This document shows, one piece after another, positions 34,792 to 43,442 of a stretch of 64,000 nt of DNA. A model generated the notes under the pieces. That model was not told the origin of the DNA. It searched no databases and saw only the letters and a program-made list of their open reading frames with translations. How positions within the stretch are numbered: position 1 is the stretch's first letter; each line of letters opens with the position of its first letter. The translations under genes were made by a program, and so were the position numbers. The stretch is from SZUA-309 sp965233675 (GTDB lineage Bacteria > Pseudomonadota > Gammaproteobacteria > Pseudomonadales > Azotimanducaceae): contig OZ247498.1 in assembly GCA_965233675.1 (NCBI GenBank), forward strand, positions 124,001-188,000. Direction: 5' to 3'.

Positions 34792-35958
34792 ATGGATTTT
34801 CAGATCTCGGAAGAGCAGCAACTGATCCGCGACGCGGTACGGAAGACGTGCGCCGGATTTCCGGACGAATACTGGGCGGAAAAGGACGAATCCCACGAGT
34901 TTCCCTGGGAGTTCTACAACGCCATGGCTGACGCGGGTTGGATCGGTGTCGCTATCCCGGAGGCTTATGGTGGTAGTGGCCGGGGAATCACGGAAGCGAG
35001 CCTCGTTCTGGAGGAGGTCGCGGCAAGCGGCGCGGCCATGAACGGCGCCACGGCCCTGCACCTGTCCGTGTTCGGCATGCATCCGGTGGTCGCGCACGGC
35101 AGCGAAGACCTCAAGCAGCGTTTTCTGCCGAGGGTGGCCAGTGGTGATCTGCACGTGGCGTTCGGCGTGACCGAGCCGAACGCGGGTACGGATACGACGG
35201 CCATCGAAACCACCGCGCGCCGGGAAGGCGATGAATACATCGTCCGTGGCCGTAAGGTCTGGACCACCAAGGCCCTCATCGCCGAACGCGTCCTCCTGCT
35301 TGTGAGAACCACCCCGAAGGACAAAACAGCACGCAGAACGGAGGGCATGACGCTTCTGCTGGCCGAGCTGCAGCGACCGGAAGTCACCATCTCGCCGATC
35401 GACAAGGTGGGCCGCAACGCGGTGGCCACCTGTGAGGTGGTTTACGACGATCTCCCGGTTGCCGTGGTGGATCGGGTTGGCGAAGAGGGGAAAGGATTCA
35501 AGTACCTGCTCGATGGTCTGAACGCTGAGCGAATCCTGATCGCCGCAGAAGCTGTCGGCATTGGTCGTGCCGCGCTGCGGCGGGCCGTGAACTACGCCAA
35601 CGAGCGCGTCGTATTCAATCGACCCATCGGCCAGAACCAGGGAGTCGCCTTCCCGCTCGGCGAAGCCAGAATGCGGCTCGATGCGGCGGAACTGATGGTG
35701 CGCAAAGCCGCCTGGAAGCTCGATAACGGCGAACCCTGCGGGGCGGAAGCGAACATGGCCAAGTGGCTGGCCGCGGATGCCGCTTTCCAGGCGGCGGATC
35801 AGGCCATGCAGACCCATGGCGGATTCGGCTACGCGAAGGAATATCACGTGGAGCGGTACTGGCGGGAGGCGCGGCTGATGCGGATTGCGCCCATATCCCA
35901 GGAGATGATCCTCAACTATGTTACTGAGCATGTGCTGGGGCTGCCGCGGTCGTATTGA
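34792..35958 (+). CDS. Acyl-CoA dehydrogenase
   Basis: A 388-residue acyl-CoA dehydrogenase starting at the ATG at 34792, which has a strong GGAGG eight bases upstream; the open frame to 34699 is not needed. Motifs: FGVTEPNAGTDTTAIET (FAD/substrate), RGRKVWTTKA, QTHGGFGYAKEYHVERYWRE near the C-terminus. The C-terminal segment RIAPISQEMILNYV lacks the E-G-T-S glutamate of medium-chain enzymes. It probably oxidises an acyl-CoA feeding the divergent enoyl-CoA hydratase. The gene is followed by a pair of structured repeat elements. Confidence 0.93.
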   Translation: MDFQISEEQQLIRDAVRKTCAGFPDEYWAEKDESHEFPWEFYNAMADAGWIGVAIPEAYGGSGRGITEASLVLEEVAASGAAMNGATALHLSVFGMHPVVAHGSEDLKQRFLPRVASGDLHVAFGVTEPNAGTDTTAIETTARREGDEYIVRGRKVWTTKALIAERVLLLVRTTPKDKTARRTEGMTLLLAELQRPEVTISPIDKVGRNAVATCEVVYDDLPVAVVDRVGEEGKGFKYLLDGLNAERILIAAEAVGIGRAALRRAVNYANERVVFNRPIGQNQGVAFPLGEARMRLDAAELMVRKAAWKLDNGEPCGAEANMAKWLAADAAFQAADQAMQTHGGFGYAKEYHVERYWREARLMRIAPISQEMILNYVTEHVLGLPRSY

Positions 35959-35998
35959 TCGTAATGATCATTCTGGGATTGAATTCAGTTCAGTCTGA

Positions 35999-36190
35999 GA
36001 GCGGGACCGGGGGGTGCGCATATTGTTCTCAGGCACTCCGCTCGGGCGCTCCGCGCCGGGCGCGCTTCGCGCACGCGCACTCACTCCCCGAAGTTGCCTG
36101 CCTGATGGCTACGCCATCAGGAGTCAATTCGACTCGATCGGCCTCGCTCAACGTTTCTGATAACAATATGCGCACCCCCCGGTCCCGCTC
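35999..36190 (-). repeat. Structured palindromic element, copy 1 (inverted orientation)
   Basis: Terminal arms 35999-36032 and 36157-36190 are complementary at 33 of 34 positions. Read on the minus strand, the interior shares blocks with copies 2 and 3: gagcgaggccga, cgaattgactc, ggcaa and gcgcggagcgcccgagcgg. It has an internal 9-bp hairpin cctgatggc-gta-gccatcagg where the other copies have a 5-bp hairpin. Arm sequence is unrelated to that of the other copies. Confidence 0.85.
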
Positions 36191-36349
36191 CCAGGTGCGA
36201 CTGGTTTCAGTCTCGAAGTTCATCGGATTGGTGTGCCGAAGCATCAGTCGCCGATGATGTGCGGGTGTGACCATCCACACCTGGGCGGTGGCTCGGTGGG
36301 TCAAACGCCGAGCAGTTTTATTCTCAATGCCCCGAACACACAGCAGTGT

Positions 36350-36487
36350 GTGAGCTGCAGAGCTGTTTCATAAGCGTAAGAGCGAGGCCGAAGGCGGCGA
36401 ATTGACTCGCGCAGCGAGGCAAGTTTGGTAACTGAGGGAAGCGCGGAGCGCCCGAGCGGGAGCGCATGAAACAGCTCTGCAGCTCAC
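36350..36487 (+). repeat. Structured palindromic element, copy 2
   Basis: Terminal arms 36350-36371 and 36466-36487 are perfectly complementary over 22 bp. The core contains gagcgaggccgaaggcg, an internal hairpin ctcgc-gca-gcgag, and gcgc-gga-gcgc. The core is close to 88 per cent identical to copy 3 by eye, while the arms differ. Confidence 0.88.
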
Positions 36488-36534
36488 GCAATGCGGCGCG
36501 CCCGAAACCAATGAGCCTAGAACCCCCCGAAGCT

Positions 36535-38535
36535 TCAGGCACGCCGAGCCAGCCGCTTCCGCTTATGCTGCACATAGTCCACAAGAATATATTCCCCAAG
36601 CTTCTCCGGAGACGTATAAAACACCCGCCCCCCATTGATCTTGGCAATCTCATCCATGAACGCCTTCAAATAGTAATTCGAATCCAGCATGAAGGTGTTG
36701 ATGGCAATCCCCCGGGTCGTGCAGTGCTTGACCGCTTTGAATGTCGCCCGGATGGTCTCCGGCGTGGCCGGATAGGCGAACTGAGCCTGACCGTTCTCCA
36801 GGTGCGCTGTCGGTTCACCGTCTGAAATCATGATGATCTGCTTGGTGCCGCCCGTGTGTTTGGCGAGCAGCTTTTCGGCCAGCAGCAAGGCGTGCTGCAT
36901 GTTGGTGCCGAGCACATATTCGTCCCACTGCAGATAGGGCAGGTCGTGTGCTTTCAGTTCCTTGGCGTAGGCGGCGAAGCCGATGATGTAGAAGCTGTCT
37001 TTCGGATACTGGCTGGTGATCAGATTGTGCAGCGCCAGGGCGACCTTTTTCGCCGCCTGGAACGAACCTCGCAGCGCCATGGACCAGGACAGGTCGACCA
37101 GCATGGCGGTGGCCGTGGACGTGATCATTTCGCTGCGATACACCTCGAAATCATCCTGCTGCAGCTGGATGGGCGCGCCGGGGCCGTTTCGGTCGATGGC
37201 GTTCCTGAGCGTGCGTGGCATGTGCAGTTGGAAAGGGTCGCCATACTCGTAGGGTTTGGTCTGTTCGAGCCGTTCGCCGAAACGGCCTTCTTCCGGCACC
37301 GCATGGTTTCCCATGCTCTGTCGCTTCAATCGTTCGTAGATCTCGCCGAGCGCCTTCTGGCCGATCATTCTCGAACCGCGCGGCGTGAGTTCCCAGCGAT
37401 CGTCGCCGGTGGGCCGGATGTAGCCGGCCGCTTCCAGGGCTTTGAGCAGTTCGTTCAGCTTGTCCAGGTCTTCGCTGGCGTCGTCGCCCATCAGCTCCTT
37501 GAGCAGATCCCGATCGATCCGATCCAGATCGCCACCACGCTCCGCGCTCTGTACCTGTTCGATGAGCTCGTCGAGCTGGCTCATCTCGTTCATCAGATCC
37601 ATGGCCGCATCCAGGCCGAGTTTTTCGTCGCCGCTGAACCGGTACTGATTGCCGTCCGGATTGAGGAAGGCCATCTCCTTGGCGAGTTTGGCCATCTCCG
37701 CGTTCAGTTCCGGGTCGCTGAAGCGGTCAGAGAGCAGAGATTGCAGCTGCGCCTGCTGTTCCGGAGAGAGACTGTTCAACAGTGACTGAGCCGCTGCCAT
37801 CTGCTGCTGCATCTGCTCCAGAAGCTCATCGAGACTCTGCGGCGGGTTGTCGCCGAACATGTCGCCGAACGTTTTCATGAAGTCTTCGAAGCCCGGATCT
37901 TCGCCGGCAATCTTCTTCACGAGCATGTCGTTCAGGGCTTTCATCATGTCCTTCATGCGCTCGATGTCGCCGTCAGACAGGTTGTTCACCATGTTCTCGA
38001 TGTTGTTGAAGAAGGTGTTGGCCATGGACTTGCGCAGGTCGTTCAGCAATTCCAGAAACTTCTTCTGCGCATCCGGATTCAGGAATTCATATTTCTCCAG
38101 TTCCTTGACCTGACTGGCAACGTCCTCAGGCATGTCCTCGAGGATTTCCCTGTTGCGCTCGGCGATGTTTTTCAGCACATCCCCGGAAAAATCATCGGCA
38201 TCCCTGTTCAGCCAATCATCGATCCGTTCCTTTTCCATCCCGACAATTTCATCGAGGCGCTCACGGAAGTCGTCGAAAATGCTGGAGAGGTCGAACTGTT
38301 CGAGACGCTGCCGCTTCTGATCCCTCAGTTGCTTCAGCATGTCGCGCAGTCCCTGCATGTAGCCTCCCTCGGGGACCTGCATGCCGCGGGACATCAGGTT
38401 GCGCATTGCCCAGCGCAGGTCGCCATACTCCATCAGGTCGTCGGCGAGTGCCTCCAGGATCTGGTCGGCATCCAACGGCAGGTTCTGGCTGCCATCCCAG
38501 GCGCTGAAGCGGTGTTTCGGGGCGGGGTGGCGCAT
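36535..38535 (-). CDS. VWA-domain protein partnered with MoxR-type ATPase
   Basis: A 666-residue cytosolic protein from the ATG at 38535, preceded by GAGGAG; a TTG at 38562 would be the longer alternative. It has a long helical acidic N-terminal region (about 1-400) rich in D/E/L/M, and a C-terminal von Willebrand factor A domain. The MIDAS motif is D-L-S-W-S (near 478) with LGTNMQHAL and MISDGEPTAH. Family knowledge: MoxR/VWA pairs act as metal-dependent chaperone-like remodelers of target proteins, akin to Mg-chelatase I/D. It is encoded 23 bp downstream of the AAA ATPase gene on the same strand. Target unknown. Confidence 0.88.
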   Translation of the reverse strand: MRHPAPKHRFSAWDGSQNLPLDADQILEALADDLMEYGDLRWAMRNLMSRGMQVPEGGYMQGLRDMLKQLRDQKRQRLEQFDLSSIFDDFRERLDEIVGMEKERIDDWLNRDADDFSGDVLKNIAERNREILEDMPEDVASQVKELEKYEFLNPDAQKKFLELLNDLRKSMANTFFNNIENMVNNLSDGDIERMKDMMKALNDMLVKKIAGEDPGFEDFMKTFGDMFGDNPPQSLDELLEQMQQQMAAAQSLLNSLSPEQQAQLQSLLSDRFSDPELNAEMAKLAKEMAFLNPDGNQYRFSGDEKLGLDAAMDLMNEMSQLDELIEQVQSAERGGDLDRIDRDLLKELMGDDASEDLDKLNELLKALEAAGYIRPTGDDRWELTPRGSRMIGQKALGEIYERLKRQSMGNHAVPEEGRFGERLEQTKPYEYGDPFQLHMPRTLRNAIDRNGPGAPIQLQQDDFEVYRSEMITSTATAMLVDLSWSMALRGSFQAAKKVALALHNLITSQYPKDSFYIIGFAAYAKELKAHDLPYLQWDEYVLGTNMQHALLLAEKLLAKHTGGTKQIIMISDGEPTAHLENGQAQFAYPATPETIRATFKAVKHCTTRGIAINTFMLDSNYYLKAFMDEIAKINGGRVFYTSPEKLGEYILVDYVQHKRKRLARRA

Positions 38536-38558
38536 ATCTGGCTCCTCGGTAAGGGTGC

Positions 38559-39977
38559 TCAACCGGTATAAGTGGTGGTGCCCGCGTGGTCGTATTTATT
38601 CAGCAGCTTGTGCAGATGCAGGCCTTCCAGCACGAATTCGATTACCGTGGCCCGCATGGTATCGCTCACCGAGTCCCGGTCGGGGAAGATGTCGTTCAGA
38701 GAAGGGATGCGTTCTGCGATGGCCGCGTAGTCCGTCGCGGGCGCTGCCTCACCGGTATCCACGCTGAGGCCTTCATTGAACGCCATTGCGATTGGTTCCA
38801 GATCGTTGACGTCGTAGCGGCGGTCGAAGACATCCTTTACTGCGCCCTGAATGATCCGCTCCGTGATCTTGTCTTCCTGGCCTTCCTCCATGGCCTCGAA
38901 TTCGATCTTGCCCTGCAGGGAGGGAATCAGATATTCGAGATCGGATATCCGTGGCACAACCTCGGCCTCGTCGAGCCGGAGTGCGCGGCGGAACGCATTG
39001 GCGACCAGTGCTTCGTAGTTCGAGATCGAGGTCCGCACGGAAACCCCGGAGCGATGATTGATATCCGGGGAGCGACGGGCATGGTGCGTGATCTCGGCGA
39101 CGATCTCTTTCATGAAGTCCGGCACGTTCAGGTGATAGTCACCCAGATCCAGAATGCTTGCTTCCTGATCCATGATTTCCATTTCCTGGTTCACTTCGAG
39201 CGGATAGTGAGTGCGGATCTGGGCGCCGTAGCGGTCCTTCAGCGGCGTGATGATGCGGCCGCGATTCGTGTAGTCCTCCGGATTGGCAGTGGCCACGATG
39301 AATACGTCCAACGGCAGCCGGATCTTGAAGCCGCGGATCTGCACATCCCGCTCTTCGAGCAGATTGAGCAATCCCACCTGAATCCGCTCGGCCAGATCCG
39401 GTAATTCGTTGATCGCGAAAATGCCTCGATTCACCCGGGGTACCAGGCCGAAGTGCAGGGTCAGTTCATCGGAGAGATAGCGGCCTTCAGCGATCTTGAT
39501 CGGATCCACTTCGCCGATGAGATCGGCGATGGTGATATCCGGGGTGGCCAGCTTCTCCGCATAGCGTTCGTCCCGGTGCAGCCAGCGGACGGGTGCCGCA
39601 TCGCCTTGCTCCGCCATGATCGTTCTGCCTTCCAGGGTGATCGGCTGGTAAGGGCTTTCCGGGATCTCGGTGCCGTCGATCACCGGCGTGAATTCGTCCA
39701 GGAGTCCGGTCAGACCGCGGACGATCCGGGATTTGGCCTGGCCGCGCTCGCCAAGCAGGATGATGTCCTGAAGACCGAGGATGGCGTTGGTGAGTTGCGG
39801 CACAACGGTGTCGTCGTAACCCATCACCCCCGGGAACAGCGGTTGCCGGTCGCGCAGCCGGTTGATCAGATTGCGGCGCACCTCTGCTTTCACAGGCAGG
39901 ATCTGGTAGCCGGAGGCCTTCAACTCCCCGAATGTCTTTGCCAGCCCTTCAGGCGCGGTGGGGGATACTTCAGCCAT
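38559..39977 (-). CDS. MoxR/Mg-chelatase-like AAA+ ATPase
   Basis: A 472-residue AAA+ ATPase starting at the ATG at 39977; the open frame to 40220 only overlaps the divergent acyl-CoA dehydrogenase gene. Walker A is an unusual GERGQAKS (near 75), Walker B and sensor regions are IFAINELPDLAERIQ, NLLEERDVQIRG and VATANPEDYTNRGRI. These are typical of the chelatase I-like branch. It precedes the VWA gene by 23 bp, forming a two-gene operon. The pair probably remodels a metalloprotein or other partner, as known for MoxR-VWA systems; no client is visible nearby. Confidence 0.9.
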   Translation of the reverse strand: MAEVSPTAPEGLAKTFGELKASGYQILPVKAEVRRNLINRLRDRQPLFPGVMGYDDTVVPQLTNAILGLQDIILLGERGQAKSRIVRGLTGLLDEFTPVIDGTEIPESPYQPITLEGRTIMAEQGDAAPVRWLHRDERYAEKLATPDITIADLIGEVDPIKIAEGRYLSDELTLHFGLVPRVNRGIFAINELPDLAERIQVGLLNLLEERDVQIRGFKIRLPLDVFIVATANPEDYTNRGRIITPLKDRYGAQIRTHYPLEVNQEMEIMDQEASILDLGDYHLNVPDFMKEIVAEITHHARRSPDINHRSGVSVRTSISNYEALVANAFRRALRLDEAEVVPRISDLEYLIPSLQGKIEFEAMEEGQEDKITERIIQGAVKDVFDRRYDVNDLEPIAMAFNEGLSVDTGEAAPATDYAAIAERIPSLNDIFPDRDSVSDTMRATVIEFVLEGLHLHKLLNKYDHAGTTTYTG

Positions 39978-40111
39978 TATCTGCACTCCGAATGTCCTTC
40001 CTTCGATCAGTTTCCCCCACGACTTGGCTGCTTGGCAAATAGGCTTGTCTGATGTCGCATTTTCCTGCGGTCTGAGGTTAACTGACCGGATCGATTGGGG
40101 AGAGAAGGTCG

Positions 40112-41278
40112 ATGAGTTTGAAAGCGTTTCGAGCCGAGGCGAGAGACTGGCTGCGGGAAAACTGCCCGGCCAGTCTGGTTGGTCATCCGGAGGCGGTCTG
40201 GGGTGGCGGCAGTAAAGCACCGCTGCAGGACCCGGATAAACAGCGCTATTTCGATGCCATGCTGGCTCGTGGCTGGACCGTACCGAACTGGCCGGTGGAA
40301 TTTGGCGGCGCCGGACTGTCGCCGGATGAGCACCAGGCCCTCACGCAGGTGATGGCGGAAGTCGGCGCGCCGGCGCCCCTGGCCGGAATGGGCACCACCA
40401 TGATCGGTCCAACTCTGCTCGAGCACGGTACACCCGAACAGAAAACGCGCCATCTGCCTCAGATCGCCACCGGCGAAAAGCGCTGGTGTCAGGGATATTC
40501 CGAACCTGGCGCCGGCTCCGACCTCGCCAGTCTGAAAACCCGGGCGGAGGATCAGGGCGATCACTTCCTGATCAATGGCTCGAAGATATGGACCTCCGGT
40601 GCGAATTTCGCGGACTGGATTTTCTGTCTGGTGCGGACGGACTTCGATGCGCCCAAGCACGACGGCATCAGCTTTGTCCTGTTCTCCATGGATCAACCGG
40701 GTGTGACGGTGAAACCCATCCTGCTGATCAGTGGTGCTTCACCGTTCTGCGAGTGTTTTTTCGATGATGCAATTGCCCGGAAGGAAGATCTGGTCGGAAG
40801 CCTGAATCGTGGCTGGACCATCGCCAAGCGACTGTTGCAGCACGAACGCTCTTCCATTTCCGGCGCACAACCACAGACCCGGTCGGTCACGGACGTGGCG
40901 CGTCAGTATGTGGGCGTTGATGGCGGTCGGATCAGCGACCCAACCGCGCGGGCGGCGGTGGTTGGACACGAGATGGATGCACGGGCGTTCGCCCTGACCC
41001 AGCAGCGTTCCCGGGAAGAGAATGCGGAAGGCGGTACCCCGACCTTCGCCACCTCGATATTCAAGCTCTATCGTAGCGAGTTGACGCAACGGCGGACGGA
41101 GTTGATTGTCCGGATGATGGGAACCCGGGGGGTAGGCTGGTCAGGCGAGGCCTTCTCCCGGGCCGAGCGGGAAGAAACCCGCTTCTGGCTGGGCAGGAAG
41201 GCCGGCACCATCGCCGGCGGGACTTCGGAAGTGCAACGCAACATCATTGCCAAACGGGTTCTGGGTCTGCCGGACTGA
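40112..41278 (+). CDS. Acyl-CoA dehydrogenase (FadE-type)
   Basis: A 388-residue acyl-CoA dehydrogenase: WPVEFGGAGLSPDEHQ, QGYSEPGAGSDLASLKT, NGSKIWTSGANFADWIF, and the C-terminal AGTIAGGTSEVQRNIIAKRV. The glutamate of the E-G-T-S motif is glycine here, as in many FadE and ACAD10/11-like proteins. AGAAGG lies before the ATG. It is divergent from the MoxR operon (134 bp) and followed by a hotdog-fold protein in the same direction. Confidence 0.93.
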   Translation: MSLKAFRAEARDWLRENCPASLVGHPEAVWGGGSKAPLQDPDKQRYFDAMLARGWTVPNWPVEFGGAGLSPDEHQALTQVMAEVGAPAPLAGMGTTMIGPTLLEHGTPEQKTRHLPQIATGEKRWCQGYSEPGAGSDLASLKTRAEDQGDHFLINGSKIWTSGANFADWIFCLVRTDFDAPKHDGISFVLFSMDQPGVTVKPILLISGASPFCECFFDDAIARKEDLVGSLNRGWTIAKRLLQHERSSISGAQPQTRSVTDVARQYVGVDGGRISDPTARAAVVGHEMDARAFALTQQRSREENAEGGTPTFATSIFKLYRSELTQRRTELIVRMMGTRGVGWSGEAFSRAEREETRFWLGRKAGTIAGGTSEVQRNIIAKRVLGLPD

Positions 41279-41314
41279 CCGGCGCCCGGGATCTTCAGGA
41301 ACACGGAGACAACC

Positions 41315-42184
41315 ATGCAGGAAGCCTTTGATTACGAAGAACGGGATGGGGTTCTGATCGGCCCGGTCCGCTCACCCAGAAACAACGCCAGCCACCTGGG
41401 TGCGGGGAGCATCCATGATGACGCGACGGCTCAGAAGCTGGGTTTTCGTGGCGGAACCGTCGCCGGTTCTCTGCACATGGAACAGTTCCCACCGCTGCTG
41501 GTTGAAGCTTTCGGTCAGGATTGGCTGCGCACCGGTGGTTTATCGCTCTACTTCAAGTATGCCACCACGGACAGTGAGCCGGTTCAGGCTTTCGCCCGGA
41601 GACCGGATGGCCAGCGTACGGAGGTCTGGATGGATGACCCGGGCGGGAACCGGGTGGCGGACGGCACGGCGAACGTGGGTGGCCCGGATCCCGAATCCAC
41701 ACTGCGTCAGCGTATCGCGGCGATGCCGGCTCCGGAAGATCTCAGGATCCTCGCCAACGTGAAAGCCGGCGATACCGGCGAGCGCACGCCGACGCGAATC
41801 ACGGAACAGGCGCTGGCGGCTCGACTGGCTGTCATCACGGAGCCGTTGGCCGCCTATACGGACGCCAGCCTGTATGGGGAACGGATTGCCACCCCGGCTT
41901 TACAGGTGCAGGTGCTGCGTGCCGGTGAGCGCAGCATGCTGCCACGCAACGGTGATTTTGGCGTCGGCCTGTTCGGCGCCATCGAGTTGCAGCTGCATGG
42001 CGCGCCGGTGTTCGTCGAACATGATTACGAGTGCCAGTGCACCGTACTCGACGTCGGAGAAACGCCGAAAACCGAGTACCTGTACTATGAAGCCAGCCTG
42101 CATGAGCCCGGCAGCGACGATCCGGTGCTGACCATGATCATGATGACACGCTTCATGAAAGCATCATCGAAGCTCTGGGCCTAG
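41315..42184 (+). CDS. Double-hotdog MaoC-like protein
   Basis: A 289-residue protein with two weak hotdog-like halves. The first contains SIHDDATAQKLGFRGGTVAG, which resembles the hydratase-2/MaoC helix region; the second ends in strands such as KTEYLYYEASLH and LTMIMMTRFMKASSK. The function is unassigned; hydration or thioester hydrolysis of an acyl-CoA is plausible. It follows the FadE-type acyl-CoA dehydrogenase by 36 bp and so probably works with it. Convergent with the next acyl-CoA dehydrogenase gene (19-bp gap). Confidence 0.7.
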   Translation: MQEAFDYEERDGVLIGPVRSPRNNASHLGAGSIHDDATAQKLGFRGGTVAGSLHMEQFPPLLVEAFGQDWLRTGGLSLYFKYATTDSEPVQAFARRPDGQRTEVWMDDPGGNRVADGTANVGGPDPESTLRQRIAAMPAPEDLRILANVKAGDTGERTPTRITEQALAARLAVITEPLAAYTDASLYGERIATPALQVQVLRAGERSMLPRNGDFGVGLFGAIELQLHGAPVFVEHDYECQCTVLDVGETPKTEYLYYEASLHEPGSDDPVLTMIMMTRFMKASSKLWA

Positions 42185-42203
42185 CGCACCGGCTTCTGCG
42201 CGG

Positions 42204-43394
42204 TTACACCGCTCCGCGGGAGGTGGGCTTGCCCAGCATCCGATCCGAGATGATCCGCAGCTGAATTTCGCTCGTGCCCTCGAAAATTTTGGTCAGTCGG
42301 GCATCCCGCCAGTGGCGCTCCACCGCGTGCAGCGTGGTGTAGCCGGAGCCGCCGAGGATCTGTAATGCATCGGATGTGACCCGTTCGGCCATCTCGGCGG
42401 CATACCATTTAGCCATGGATGCTTCTTTGTCCGCCGTGTCGCCGCCGTCCATCAGGGTGGCCGCGTGATACATCAACTGGCGCGCCGCTTCTATCTCGCT
42501 GGCCATTCTGGCGAGCTTGAACCGGGTTTCCTGGAAGTCGGAGATCGGCACGCCGAACTGCACGCGTTCGCCGGAATAGGCCATGGCATCTTCAAGCGCA
42601 CCCCGAGCCAGTCCGATGGAACGTGCCGCCGTGTGCACGCGCGCCGCGTTGAGCCAGTTCACGGCATTCTTGAAGCCCTCACCACCGCCTTCGCCGCCGG
42701 TAATCAGATTCTCCTTCGGAATCCGGCAGCCATCGAAGGCCAGTTCCCAGGTGCGCCAGCCGTGGTAGCCGATCTTCGGGATCGGGGCACCCTGACAGCC
42801 GTCGGGCAGTTCGCCACGAGGCTTCTCGATGATGAACTGAGCGGTGCCCTTGTGGCCGGCCGCCTCGGCCTCGGCGCCATCGAATCTGGCCAGCAGGTTG
42901 ATGTAATCCGCGCCGTCCGCAAAGGTGCACCAGTACTTGTTCCCCGTGATCACCCACTCGGAACCCTCGAGGACCGCTTTACAGGCCACGGCGCGGAGGT
43001 CTGAACCGACATTCGGCTCGGAGAGCGCAACAGCCGAAAGGTACTCGCCCTGGGCCGCCTTACGGGTCAGATCCTGGCGCTTCTCCAGAGACCAGCCACC
43101 GACCCCCATCATGGAACTGGCTCTGGCGATGATGCTGGCCACACTCATCCAGCCTCGTGCCAGTTCTTCGGCGATGAGCGCGTATTCGAATACGCCCAGG
43201 CCCAGACCCCCGTGCTCTTCCGGCATGCGAATGCCGAAATACCCCATGTCGGCCATCTTCCGACGGAGATCCATGGGGATTTCGCCTTTCACCGGGTCCA
43301 GTTCATTGGCCACCGGCAGCACTTCGTTCAGGGTGAATTGACGGGCGGCGTCCTGGATCATCCGGCGCTCTTCGCTGAGATAGTGTTCTGTCAT
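42204..43394 (-). CDS. Acyl-CoA dehydrogenase with canonical EGTSE glutamate
   Basis: A 396-residue acyl-CoA dehydrogenase. Motifs: GIRMPEEHGGLGLGVFEY, VALSEPNVGSDLRAVA, NKYWCTFADGADY, and C-terminal TKIFEGTSEIQLRIISDRML. It is the only one of five here that keeps the E-G-T-S-E glutamate of the medium-chain mechanism. It is the last gene of a minus-strand cluster with a CoA-ester lyase, two MaoC proteins and an MmgE/PrpD protein, where it could supply an unsaturated C5 acyl-CoA such as mesaconyl-CoA; the substrate is inference. Confidence 0.93.
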   Translation of the reverse strand: MTEHYLSEERRMIQDAARQFTLNEVLPVANELDPVKGEIPMDLRRKMADMGYFGIRMPEEHGGLGLGVFEYALIAEELARGWMSVASIIARASSMMGVGGWSLEKRQDLTRKAAQGEYLSAVALSEPNVGSDLRAVACKAVLEGSEWVITGNKYWCTFADGADYINLLARFDGAEAEAAGHKGTAQFIIEKPRGELPDGCQGAPIPKIGYHGWRTWELAFDGCRIPKENLITGGEGGGEGFKNAVNWLNAARVHTAARSIGLARGALEDAMAYSGERVQFGVPISDFQETRFKLARMASEIEAARQLMYHAATLMDGGDTADKEASMAKWYAAEMAERVTSDALQILGGSGYTTLHAVERHWRDARLTKIFEGTSEIQLRIISDRMLGKPTSRGAV

Positions 43395-43442
43395 TTGCTG
43401 TACCTGGTTACTGCTGATGGTGCCTGGGTTACGGATCCCAGG

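Larger units (their letters stand above)
35959..36534. other. 576-bp convergent intergenic region holding two structured elements
   Basis: The longest gene-free stretch in the window, between the convergent acyl-CoA dehydrogenase and VWA genes. It contains element copies 1 (35999-36190) and 2 (36350-36487) in opposite orientation. The spacer between them has further inverted repeats (36190-36197 with 36278-36285). Open frames here (36029-36304 and 36324-36653 on the minus strand) are translations of the repeats and are not called. Confidence 0.8.

Noticed and set aside
36029..36653. Minus-strand frames across the structured elements
   Set aside because: They are translations of the repeat cores; similar peptide text (SGAPRFPQLP) recurs at 57753 only because the DNA repeat recurs.
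39978..40220. Extended N-terminus of the MoxR ATPase
   Set aside because: It would overlap the divergent acyl-CoA dehydrogenase by over 100 nt; the ATG at 39977 fits.
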